Source: DAIOXA01 sp050949165
GTDB taxonomy: Bacteria; Bacillota; Proteinivoracia; UBA4975
NCBI GenBank assembly: GCA_050949165.1
Contig: JBMNFF010000001.1
Coordinates: 868,001-932,000 of the forward strand
Reading direction: 5' to 3'
Length of the DNA stretch: 64,000 nt
A program made the translations under genes and the position numbers. Below are positions 15,970-23,531 of the stretch, in pieces. The first letter of the stretch is position 1, and every line of letters begins with the position of its first letter. The notes beneath the pieces were generated by a model that searched no databases, was not told the origin of the DNA, and saw nothing but the letters and a program-made list of their open reading frames with translations.

Positions 15970-17497
15970 CCTTCTCCTCCACTCCCCTCTGCCGCACTAT
16001 ATTCTTTTCTCCCGTCAGGGCCGGCCGGGCCCGCATCCAGCGCCAGGGCTTGCGGTAGATATAATCACCCATATCCGTCATCCGCAGGGGAGCGACGGGA
16101 CTCATATAGGGCACGCCAAAGGACTGAAGGTTGCAGAGGTGAATCAAGATCACCATCCAGGCGATCATGATGCCAAACCCTCAGAGAACACCCGCCGCCA
16201 GCAGGATGGGAAAGCGGATCCAGCGGGTGACCAGGGCGGCCTCATAATTGGGGATGATGGACCCGGCGATGAAGCTCAGGGCGACGATGATTAGAAGTAC
16301 CGGGCTGACCAGGTGGGCCGAGACTGCAGCCTGCCCCAATATAAGGGCCCCCACAATACCCAGGGTGGAACCAACGGGCCCCGGAAGGCGGACGCTGGCC
16401 TCCCGGAGTACTTCCACTGTAAATTCCAGCAAGAATGCCTCAGCCAAGGGGGCAAAGGGCACTCCCTCCCGGGTCTCGGCAATAAAGGTCACTATATTCG
16501 CGGGGATAACCTCATAATGATAGGTAACCATCGCCACAAAGGCCCCCACCAAAGTGGTGCCCAGTATGATTCCCACAAACCGAAATAAGCGGGAAATTAA
16601 GGCAAAAAGCGGGTGCATATAATAGTCTTCGGGGACGTGGAAGAAATCCACGGCACAGACCGGGGCCAGCATGGCAAAGGGACTGCCATCGGCGATAATG
16701 GCTACCTTTCCCTGGAGAATGCCGCCCAAGACTTTATCCGGGCGCTCGGTGCTGAGGATGAGGGGAAAGGGGGAAAAGGTTCGCTCGGTGATTAATTCCG
16801 ACAGGACCCCAGGATCAATAATCCCATCTATATCGATAGCTTCTATCCGCTTCTCAATCTCCTTTGCTGTGTCCAAATCGCAAACATCTTTCACATACAA
16901 AATTGCCACCTTGGTCTTGCTCCTGCGCCCGACTTCCATCATGATGACTTTGAGGTTGGGATCGGGCAGGCGGCGCCGCACCATACCTAAATTGACCTGA
17001 ATGATTTCGGTAAAGCCTTCCCGGGAACCCCGGATCAACTTCTCCTGCAGGGGCTCCTCGATGCCCCGCATGGGCCAATCCTTGGATTCAATAATATATA
17101 TCCGGGGGTCCCCTTGCACGACAATGGCCACCTTGCCCAGGAGGACCTGGCCAGCAATTTCGCTGGGACTGGAATAATATTGGACTTCTCCGGCGGCAAC
17201 CAGCTCAGTTACGGCCTTTACACCCTGTTGCCGGGGGGTTAGGAGGGGAGAGATTATATCCCTGTGCAGGGCATCGACATTGACCAGCCCCTCGACAAAG
17301 GTCACCACCGCTTGGCGGTTACCCATGGCGGGGATATTGAGCTTCCTGTACTTTACATCGCCGCAGTCCCGGAAGGTCTCCCGCAGCAAAGCTTCATCCT
17401 TTTTTATATTCCCCGAGAAATCCTCGGTGGGAACATTTTTGGCCTGCTCTTTGCTGACTTTTCTTTTCCGAAGCCTGCTGATTAATTTTTTTAGCAT
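15959..17497 (-). pseudogene. gerA: Spore germination protein GerA, interrupted by an in-frame TGA
   Basis: The A subunit of the germinant receptor: a large cytoplasmic N-terminal domain (to ~residue 290) followed by membrane helices. The frame from ATG 17497 stops at TGA 16181-16183 after residue 438. The same frame then continues without shift for a further 73 residues, through GFGIMIAWMVILIHLCNLQ and SFGVPYMSPVAP, which is the normal GerA C terminus. Family members have Gly at this place, so GGA to TGA is the simplest change. It could be a nonsense mutation, read-through or a sequence error. The downstream gerB and gerC are intact. Confidence 0.88.
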
Positions 17498-17596
17498 ATG
17501 TACCCCCGTCCGCTTTCTCTTCTTGTTTAATGTACCCCAGGGGGCATATTGTTAAACATGGCCAGGGAACAATCAGATTGCAGGCGGAAGCCAAAT

Positions 17597-17632
17597 AAAA
17601 AAAGCCGTTCCCTCTAGGGAAACAGCTTTTTT
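17597..17632 (-). terminator. Terminator overlapping the 3D-protein stop codon
   Basis: Minus-strand AAAAAAGCTGTTTCCC and GGGAACGGCTTTTTTT arms; the stem begins inside the last codons of the 3D-domain gene. Confidence 0.9.
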
Positions 17633-18039
17633 AAGGCCGCCCGGTCCTTCCAGTGACGCCAGCGGTCATTTTCTATCTTTTGGCGAATACTCTGGACGCT
17701 AGCTTGGGGAAGCCAGAGCAAGACCTCCAAATGTCTCCGCCCCCACTGGCGCGCCTCCCAGAGACTGTCCATGTAGATATCCAGATGGGCGTTGGAGATG
17801 GCGCCGCCCCGATCCTCGACGATGAAGATGCCGCCGTTGGGCTTATCCCCCAGCTCGGGAATAAACACTCTGGTCCCGATGGGGATATCCCGCCCAGCAG
17901 CCACCGTGCGCCATTGCTGGGCCCGGGTTCCGCTGTACGTAAGCCCGTATCCCGGGTCACCTGGGCGCTTGCCAGTGGATTCATAGCCCGCGGTATAGGC
18001 AGTGACCTCCAGAATCGTCGTCAGTTCAGCTAAGTTTAT
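17614..18039 (-). CDS. 3D-domain protein (lytic transglycosylase-like barrel) with no normal start codon
   Basis: Carries a complete 3D domain, named for three Asp: VTAYTAGYESTGKRPGDPG, then GTRVFIPELG and VEDRGGAISNAHLDIYMDS. Such domains occur in YabE/YocH/Rpf-type cell-wall proteins acting on peptidoglycan. There is no ATG, GTG or TTG upstream of the domain in this frame; the first GTG (17904) falls inside it. A GGGGAGGGG site lies 6 bases before an in-frame ATA at 18039, so the start may be ATA (a mutated ATG), or the 5' end with the signal peptide has been lost. A TGA at 18136-18138 closes the frame upstream. Confidence 0.65.
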   Translation of the reverse strand: MNLAELTTILEVTAYTAGYESTGKRPGDPGYGLTYSGTRAQQWRTVAAGRDIPIGTRVFIPELGDKPNGGIFIVEDRGGAISNAHLDIYMDSLWEARQWGRRHLEVLLWLPQASVQSIRQKIENDRWRHWKDRAALKKLFP

Positions 18040-18135
18040 TTCAGTCCCCTCCCCGGTAATAGAGTCGGTACAGAATACGAAGGAGGAGCCATGAGAGTGC
18101 TGGGCCTGCGCCTTAGTTATGGTCTTTGCTTTATA

Positions 18136-18570
18136 TCAATAGCAATGCAGGAGTTTGTCCCTCTGCAGCGAATTATGCATTATACACACCTAAATAATAC
18201 TACCAAAATCCTGTGAAAAAGGATGTAAGGCCCGGGGCAGAGCCTAATGAGCTATATAGAACTGTAAATATTGAAGAATACAGGCCACAAAAAGAATGAG
18301 GGTTTCTCCATCAAAGACTTACATAGCCCTAGATCGGCTATAGCCAGGCTTCAAAAAGGTAAAGTTCAGGCAGCCTAACGATACGGGGGCTCCAGACTGC
18401 TATGAAGGCAGTGGCTGGGGTGGGACCTGCCCCCCAACTGGAATACCAAAGAGTAATAACTTCTGACAGGGAATTCTATTTATTTGGCAACAGAATTGAG
18501 TCGATAGAAAACCTCCTATAATGCTTAGGAGAACTAATAATTAAAATTATTGATTGAAAGGAGTTGCAAG
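18136..18570. other. AT-rich intergenic region with possible structured RNA
   Basis: No convincing gene. On the minus strand TTGGTA-16-TATAAT near 18180-18207 is a possible promoter for the 3D gene. On the plus strand the segments GGGGCAG (18234-18240) and CTGCCCC (18427-18433) are complementary about 190 bases apart, with AGCC/GGCT just inside, so a ~200-base RNA with a closed base is possible. It does not match a family I recognise. Confidence 0.3.
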
Positions 18571-18903
18571 ATGAAAGAACAACGTAATCACAGAATTGAA
18601 ACTGTGAAGGCTGAAGATTATAAGCGGTGTCATGTTACCGACCTGTTCGGGGGCATCAATAAACATGGTGAAGTAGTGTTTGAGCTGCTAGAAGACTTTA
18701 TCGAACCGTCCGAGCGTCTTTATTTGACCCCTGACCCGTCGAAACCATCCGCGCTTATTGAGTCGCGCGATGAAGGCGCTGAAGTAGTTGTGACAAGAGT
18801 TCGACATGCCCAGGTTATCGTATCCCCACAGGCAATCCCTTCTTTTATTCGGTGGTTGCAACAGCGATACGATGAATATCGGGAGGCTTACTTAAATAAA
18901 TAA
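18571..18903 (+). CDS. Small unrecognised protein, weak DUF3467-like pattern
   Basis: A soluble 110-residue protein. Two beta-rich blocks end in AQVIVSPQAIPSFIRWLQQR, which recalls the SPQHAKxLLxxLQ ending of DUF3467 proteins, but I would not assign the family on that alone. ATG at 18571 follows AAAGGAG at the right distance; an in-frame TTG 21 bases earlier overlaps that site. It lies in an AT-rich stretch upstream of a HicBA module with different codon use from the chromosomal genes nearby, which suggests acquisition. Confidence 0.65.
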   Translation: MKEQRNHRIETVKAEDYKRCHVTDLFGGINKHGEVVFELLEDFIEPSERLYLTPDPSKPSALIESRDEGAEVVVTRVRHAQVIVSPQAIPSFIRWLQQRYDEYREAYLNK

Positions 18904-19119
18904 GGGTTGTATTCCATATCGCAATCAGATATTTCTAGGGGGGGGAGAAAATAGATGTCCCAATTTCCAAATAGACTGCATAACTTGCTTAGAGGGGAAT
19001 ACAATATTGCTGATAATAGCTCTTTCGAAACACAAAATAGTTATTCTATGACTGCTACCATTACTATTACTACGACTACAACTCAGGCAACAGCTCCATT
19101 TGAAGGGAGGGGTAAAGGC

Positions 19120-19374
19120 ATGGGCGTAATATCTGCATACATTCAACGAGCGCTCCGTAAGGCACAGTTTGAGCAATTCGACGATGGAAGTTATTACGCC
19201 GAGATTCCAGAATGCCCCGGAGTTTGGGCAAACGAAGAAAGCCGAGAGCAATGTGAAACGGTCCTCTCCGAAGCTCTTGAGGATTGGATATTATTAAAGC
19301 TTCAGGATGGAGACCCGTTGCCTGAAATTGACGGAATACGTTTAAGAATGGAAAAACCGTCATGGACCCCATAA
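19120..19374 (+). CDS. hicB: HicB-like antitoxin
   Basis: The antitoxin of a type II HicAB module. The 84-residue version from ATG 19120 (preceded by GGGAGGGG) has the partial RNase H-like HicB fold: FEQFDDGSYYAEIPECPGVWA, then ETVLSEALEDWILLKL. No DNA-binding domain is attached. The frame is open upstream to ATG 18955, which also has a G-rich ribosome site, so a 139-residue form with a Thr-rich segment (TATITITTTTTQAT) is possible. The gene order hicB then hicA is reversed from the common one. It overlaps hicA by 13 bases. Confidence 0.85.
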   Translation: MGVISAYIQRALRKAQFEQFDDGSYYAEIPECPGVWANEESREQCETVLSEALEDWILLKLQDGDPLPEIDGIRLRMEKPSWTP

Positions 19375-19574
19375 GTGAAGCCGACCTTATTAAGCGCTTG
19401 CGCAAGTTTGGTTTTGAGGGTCCCTTTGTTGGCGGCAAACACCCTCTTATGAAAAAAGGGCAGCTAAAAATCACTATACCAAATAAACATGGCAAAGATA
19501 TAGGAGTTCCGCTTCAGCAACGTATTATAAAGTGTGCCGGAATATCAAAAGAGGATTGGGAAAACTGTGAATGA
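19362..19574 (+). CDS. hicA: HicA-like toxin (mRNA interferase)
   Basis: A 70-residue double-stranded-RNA-binding-fold toxin that cleaves mRNA. Signature: LIKRLRKFGFEG then GGKHPLMKKG with the catalytic His at residue 27, and ITIPNKHGKDIGVPLQQRI. It starts inside the end of hicB, so the two proteins are made together. HicB normally neutralises it and represses the operon. Confidence 0.9.
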   Translation: MDPISEADLIKRLRKFGFEGPFVGGKHPLMKKGQLKITIPNKHGKDIGVPLQQRIIKCAGISKEDWENCE

Positions 19575-19683
19575 AAATAGATTTTGTTTTGCGCCACAGA
19601 CACTTGTGTCGCTCTTTCTTTTCTGAAAGCTAATTTGTGCTAAATATCCTACAGGCTAGTTCAGAAGAAATATAGGGGTAAAT

Positions 19684-19706
19684 AAAAAAGACGATGACTC
19701 GCCTTT
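19684..19706 (-). terminator. Terminator of the five-tRNA operon
   Basis: Minus-strand AAAGGCGA-GTCA-TCGTCTTT followed by TTTATTT, 11 bases after tRNA-Leu; one G-U pair in the stem. Confidence 0.7.
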
Positions 19707-19716
19707 TATAGCCTGA

Positions 19717-19804
19717 TGGTGCCGAGGACCGGAATCGAACCGGTACGGGCTTGGGGCCCGAGGGATTTTAAGTCCCTTGCGTCTGCCTGTTCCGCCACCC
19801 CGGC
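19717..19804 (-). tRNA. tRNA-Leu (anticodon TAA)
   Basis: An 88-base class II tRNA with a long variable arm. Acceptor GCCGGGG/CCTCGGC, encoded CCA, loop CTTAAAA with anticodon TAA. Last gene of an Asp-Phe-Gly-Cys-Leu cluster. Confidence 0.96.
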
Positions 19805-19814
19805 AAAATAAAAA

Positions 19815-19888
19815 TGGAGGCGGCACCCAGATTTGAACTGGGGATAAAGGATTTGCAGTCCTCTGCCTTACCACTTGGCTATGCCGCC
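19815..19888 (-). tRNA. tRNA-Cys (anticodon GCA)
   Basis: Acceptor GGCGGCA/TGCCGCC with U discriminator typical of tRNA-Cys, CCA encoded, anticodon loop CTGCAAA. Confidence 0.96.
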
Positions 19889-19894
19889 TCGTAA

Positions 19895-19969
19895 TGGAGC
19901 GGAAGACGGGATTTGAACCCGCGACCCTCGCCTTGGCAAGGCGATGCTCTACCACTGAGCCACTTCCGC
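19895..19969 (-). tRNA. tRNA-Gly (anticodon GCC)
   Basis: Acceptor GCGGAAG/CTTCCGC, CCA encoded, anticodon loop TTGCCAA, T loop TTCAAAT. Confidence 0.96.
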
Positions 19970-19976
19970 ACAAATA

Positions 19977-20052
19977 TGGTGCCGCAGGGCAGAATCGAAC
20001 TGCCGACACGTGGATTTTCAGTCCACTGCTCTACCGACTGAGCTACCGCGGC
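19977..20052 (-). tRNA. tRNA-Phe (anticodon GAA)
   Basis: Acceptor GCCGCGG/CTGCGGC, CCA encoded, anticodon loop CTGAAAA flanked by GTGGA/TCCAC. Confidence 0.96.
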
Positions 20053-20058
20053 ACGGAA

Positions 20059-20135
20059 TGGCGGAGCTGACGGGACTCGAACCCGCGATCTCCTGCGTGA
20101 CAGGCAGGCATGTTAGACCACTACACCACAGCTCC
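20059..20135 (-). tRNA. tRNA-Asp (anticodon GTC)
   Basis: Acceptor GGAGCTG/CAGCTCC, CCA encoded, anticodon loop CTGTCAC flanked by CCTGC/GCAGG. First gene of the tRNA cluster. Confidence 0.96.
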
Positions 20136-20221
20136 AGCACTAACTATTATACACAGCAGCTCTGATAGCGTCAAGCGGTCAAATTTTCTATCTGTAAGGT
20201 AAAGAATTGGCGAAGATTTCC

Positions 20222-20491
20222 TTACTCCAAACCATAGTTTCCGCCGGCCTGCAAAGAGGCCGCAATTTTTGGGTTGCGCAAAAATTCATTGACCACCTTG
20301 GCGGTGCCCGGTTGCGCGTTCATTATGCCCCGCATCAAGACCATTATCCTCTGGCTTTGCAATTGACCCGACTTGAGCTCTTCCTCCAGCAAGGAAAAGA
20401 CCCGCTTTAGATCCTTCTCGGTCTTTGCATCAGAGTACCTCTCGGCAAGGGCGAAAACCTGTTTGCGCAGCCTTTCCAGCGCGAATTGCAT
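20222..20491 (-). CDS. Small unrecognised helical protein
   Basis: An 89-residue, mostly helical, soluble protein with no recognised family. ATG at 20491 follows GGAGGTGGAGG. A longer frame to 20656 runs into the tRNA-Leu gene and is rejected. The region ALAERYSDAKTEKDLKRVFSLLEEEL looks like a helical hairpin and the tail is Gly-rich. It sits between two tRNA loci. Confidence 0.6.
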   Translation of the reverse strand: MQFALERLRKQVFALAERYSDAKTEKDLKRVFSLLEEELKSGQLQSQRIMVLMRGIMNAQPGTAKVVNEFLRNPKIAASLQAGGNYGLE

Positions 20492-20628
20492 TGCCTCCAC
20501 CTCCAATAACCATTTTAGTTGGCAGCTACTGGAGAGGTGCAGAATTTTGCCCAGCCTTTTTTCTATTTGCCCAAAAATGCGTAAAAAAAGAAAAAGTGCC
20601 CGGCATGTGCCTGCACTGGAGATAGCGA

Positions 20629-20713
20629 TGGTGCGAGAGGTGGGACTTGAACCCACACGACATAAGTCACACGCCCCTCAAACGTGCGCGTCTGCCAGTT
20701 CCGCCACTCTCGC
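20629..20713 (-). tRNA. tRNA-Leu (anticodon GAG)
   Basis: An 85-base class II tRNA: acceptor GCGAGAG/CTCTCGC, CCA encoded, loop TTGAGGG with anticodon GAG, long variable arm. Confidence 0.95.
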
Positions 20714-20798
20714 TAACAGAACTTATTATAAGCAGATTCCCCGGATAAGTCAAGACCTTTAGGCTGGAAGAATGTGCAACAGTCTTTTTTACAAAATA

Positions 20799-21365
20799 TT
20801 AATCAAATTTATATAGCTTAGCATATTTTTCCCGGGCCAACTGCACTTTGCCAAGATAATTTCTGGTTTCGGGATAGGGGATTTGCTCCCGCCTCTCCCA
20901 GCTGCCGTCCCAAATCCCCTGGTTCAGCCAAGAGCGCAATTTGGTCGGTCCCGCATTATAGGCAGCCAGGGCCATTGCTTCATTCCCGTCAAATTCAGCC
21001 AGCATCTTGGCCAGATAGCGGGTGCCCAGGATGATATTGTATTCCGGGTCAAAGAGCTGATCGGCAAAGCGTTCGGGATCCACCTCATGCCCCAGCCCTT
21101 CAGCGATTTCCCGGGCAGTAGCCAGGCGCAATTGCATCAGGCCCCGGGCATCGGCCCTGGAAATTGCATCATGGCGGAAGTTGCTCTCCACCTTGATAAC
21201 AGCAGCCACCAAAGCCGGGTCCAGATTCGTGGCCTTGGCCTGCTGGGCGATATACTCCTGGTATTTAATTGGATAGATCTGTCGCCAGAAGATGGGCAGT
21301 TCCAGTATCAAGCAGACCAGTACTGCCAATACCAGCAGTGCGACAATCCTGGTAAACCATTTCAA
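20799..21365 (-). CDS. Lytic transglycosylase (SLT domain), membrane-anchored
   Basis: Cleaves peptidoglycan glycan strands to 1,6-anhydro-muropeptides. One N-terminal membrane helix (residues 5-25), then a Slt70-type domain: the catalytic Glu is E60 in IKVESNF, followed by SRADARGLMQL, ILGTRYLAKM and ALAAYNAGP. Length 188 matches the small SLT proteins found next to coaE in Clostridia. ATG at 21365 overlaps the coaE stop by four bases. Confidence 0.93.
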   Translation of the reverse strand: MKWFTRIVALLVLAVLVCLILELPIFWRQIYPIKYQEYIAQQAKATNLDPALVAAVIKVESNFRHDAISRADARGLMQLRLATAREIAEGLGHEVDPERFADQLFDPEYNIILGTRYLAKMLAEFDGNEAMALAAYNAGPTKLRSWLNQGIWDGSWERREQIPYPETRNYLGKVQLAREKYAKLYKFD

Positions 21366-21997
21366 TGTAGTGTATCATTCCCCACTGCGTTATTTCTCTC
21401 GACATATTGCTGCCATAGTGAGAGGACCGCCTCCCGGGTCTCCCGCCGGGAGCCGATGTTATTGATTACGGCGTCGGCCCTGGCTTCTTTTTCCGCCAGG
21501 GGCATTTGCGCTTCGATTCGCTGCAGAGCCTGGATATGGTCAATCTTGTCCCGATTCATCAGGCGATCGATTTGGGTTTTGCGATCCACCGAAACCACCC
21601 AGACCACATCCACTAATTTTTCTGCGCCCACCTCGAAGAGGAGGGGAGCATCCAGGACGATGGCAGGCCAGCGGGATTCCTCCCGATAGCGCTGAATCTT
21701 TTCCGAAATAACCTTAATGACGCCGGGGTGGGTGATGGAGTTGAGCTTGGCCAGCATTTCTGTATTCCCAAATACCATATTGCCCAATCTGCGCCGGTTA
21801 ATGCTCTGATCGGGATTGAGGATTTCGGCGCCAAACTCCTTTACCAAGGCTGTCCAGGCTGAGCCATTGGGGTTGAGCAACCGTTTGGCTTCTTTATCCG
21901 CATCGATGATCACCGCCCCCAACCGCTTGAGTATTTTTGCTATGGTAGACTTTCCACAAGCGATGCCACCGGTCAGGCCGATTACCACTGCTCGCAT
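21362..21997 (-). CDS. coaE: Dephospho-CoA kinase
   Basis: Phosphorylates dephospho-CoA at the 3' hydroxyl, the last step of CoA synthesis. The P-loop TGGIACGKST is at residues 9-18, with IIDADKEAKRL (substrate Asp) and VLDAPLLFEVG downstream, followed by MNRDKI. I prefer ATG at 21997 because GGGGGGATGAG lies at a workable distance; the ATG at 22006 touches the ribosome site. It lies in the conserved polA-mutM-ytaF-coaE order. Confidence 0.94.
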   Translation of the reverse strand: MRAVVIGLTGGIACGKSTIAKILKRLGAVIIDADKEAKRLLNPNGSAWTALVKEFGAEILNPDQSINRRRLGNMVFGNTEMLAKLNSITHPGVIKVISEKIQRYREESRWPAIVLDAPLLFEVGAEKLVDVVWVVSVDRKTQIDRLMNRDKIDHIQALQRIEAQMPLAEKEARADAVINNIGSRRETREAVLSLWQQYVERNNAVGNDTLH

Positions 21998-22057
21998 AGC
22001 TCTCATCCCCCCGAGTTTTTCAGTACATTATAGCAGATATCCCCGGGAGAAAGGCAA

Positions 22058-22642
22058 TTATAACAAGATTATTTTCAGCAAGCCCAGGACCATGATGATC
22101 AGACCCGGGAGGGCTTTGATTTTTTTTAGCGGCATGCTGCGTGCCATCTGGCCTAATCTCAGGCCGGCGCTGACAAAGGCCACCTTGACCACGGCTACGG
22201 CTAAGCCGGTGGCGGCCGGGGAAAAGCCGGCCAGAGCTGCGCCAAAGCCGGCGCCGAAGCCGTCCAGGGCCAGGGCAATCCCCAGCATCACCGCCTCCCG
22301 GGCGCTGATGCTGCCCGAGTGGTCAGTGTCAGCCCGGGCCGGATCGTGGACGAGCCCCATGAGACCACCCTGCTCCGCTCCCTTCCCAGCCTGCCAAAGC
22401 AAAAAAAGGCCCAGGAGAATTAGCAGCATCCCCCCGCTCAACACTGCCAGGCGAGGGCTGATAACCTTGCTCACCAGGGCTCCCGCCACCATGGATGTCA
22501 GGACGGCGCCGCCCGCAGCGGCGCCCATCAGGGCTATCGATGACAGGGGAATCCGCACCCCCTTGAGACCGCAGGCCAGGCCTGCTCCCAATCCGTCCAC
22601 CGAGACCGCTATTGCCAATAGAAGTACCGCAAAATAAGACAA
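22058..22642 (-). CDS. ytaF: Sporulation membrane protein YtaF
   Basis: A 194-residue, six-helix membrane protein of the MntP/LysE-like group. Two repeats with Asp in the first helices (AIAVSVDGLGAGLACGLKG and GIALALDGFGAGFGAAL) define YtaF. Between the repeats is the acidic loop HDPARADTDHSGSISAREA, which resembles an EF-hand (D-x-D-x-S-G-x-I) and may bind a metal. The family is spore-associated with no proven substrate. The genomic position beside mutM and coaE supports the name. Confidence 0.9.
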   Translation of the reverse strand: MSYFAVLLLAIAVSVDGLGAGLACGLKGVRIPLSSIALMGAAAGGAVLTSMVAGALVSKVISPRLAVLSGGMLLILLGLFLLWQAGKGAEQGGLMGLVHDPARADTDHSGSISAREAVMLGIALALDGFGAGFGAALAGFSPAATGLAVAVVKVAFVSAGLRLGQMARSMPLKKIKALPGLIIMVLGLLKIILL

Positions 22643-22708
22643 AGAAAACCCTCCCTACCATGAAGAAAGCTGTATCTCCATAGTATTGAGGGTACAGACC
22701 CAGTGTGA

Positions 22709-23527
22709 CTAGCATTGACAGTGGGGACAGAAGACGGTGGTCCTGCCACCTATGCGCCGCTTGAGCAGGAGCTCGCCGCAGCCAGGGCAGGGTTGCCCGG
22801 CCCGGCCGTAGACCTGGAGCTGGTGCTGGTATTCGCCGGCAGTGCCCAGGCCGCTGCGGTAGTCCCGGAAGGTGGTGCCACGCCCCTGGATGGCCCGGGC
22901 GATGACGTCCTTGACGGCGGCGGCCAGGGCCCGGCATTCTTTGCTGCTGAGGCTGGCCCCGGTCCGCCCGGGATGGATGCCGGCCTCAAACAGGGACTCG
23001 TCAACGTAGATATTGCCCAGACCGGCCACCAGGCTTTGGTCCAGGAGCAGGGACTTTACCGGCGCCTTTCGCTTGGTAAACCTGTCCCTCAGCCAATCGG
23101 CATTAAAATCCGCAGCCAGGGGTTCCGGACCCAGGTCGACGAATCCTCCCAGTTGATCCTCCTCCCCTGGCCAGAAGGCCCACATATCTCCAAAGCGCCG
23201 GAGGTCACAGTACCAGAGTCTCATGCCGTCATCCAGATCAAAGGCCGCCCGCTGGCGCCTCTCTCCTTGGGGAAGCTTGGTCAAGAGCCGGCCGGTCATG
23301 CGCAGGTGCACCAGGAGAGTGAGGCCGCCGCTTAGGGTTGCCAGGATGTACTTGCCTCGCCGGGTCACCGAGCGGATTATCCTGCCCGTCAGGCGGCGAT
23401 TAAAATCCTCGCCCTGGGGAAAGCGGACCAGGAGGGGGTCCCAGACCTGGACGCCGACAATCATCCTGCCCGTCAGCCGCGGAGCCAGGTCCCGGACAAT
23501 GGTCTCTACTTCAGGTAATTCCGGCAT
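22709..23527 (-). CDS. mutM: Formamidopyrimidine-DNA glycosylase
   Basis: Removes 8-oxoguanine and formamidopyrimidines, with AP-lyase activity. The N terminus is MPELPEVETIV, where Pro2 is the catalytic nucleophile and Glu3 assists. QSLVAGLGNIYVDESLF is the helix-two-turn-helix, and the zinc finger at the C terminus has CPGCGELL and CPHCQC. Length 272 is normal. It starts 4 bases after the polA stop, so it is co-transcribed and presumably translationally coupled. Confidence 0.96.
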   Translation of the reverse strand: MPELPEVETIVRDLAPRLTGRMIVGVQVWDPLLVRFPQGEDFNRRLTGRIIRSVTRRGKYILATLSGGLTLLVHLRMTGRLLTKLPQGERRQRAAFDLDDGMRLWYCDLRRFGDMWAFWPGEEDQLGGFVDLGPEPLAADFNADWLRDRFTKRKAPVKSLLLDQSLVAGLGNIYVDESLFEAGIHPGRTGASLSSKECRALAAAVKDVIARAIQGRGTTFRDYRSGLGTAGEYQHQLQVYGRAGQPCPGCGELLLKRRIGGRTTVFCPHCQC

Positions 23528-23531
23528 TTTC

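Noticed and set aside
16181..16183. Selenocysteine at the gerA TGA
   Set aside because: No GerA family member is known with Cys or Sec there, the aligned residue is Gly, and no suitable SECIS hairpin is seen.
18411..18433. Cobalamin-riboswitch-like GGCTG...GACCTGCC segment
   Set aside because: Only the B12-box-like end is present; the conserved core and the order of elements are missing.
20492..20656. Longer N terminus for the small helical protein
   Set aside because: It would overlap tRNA-Leu and lacks a ribosome site, while ATG 20491 has a strong one.
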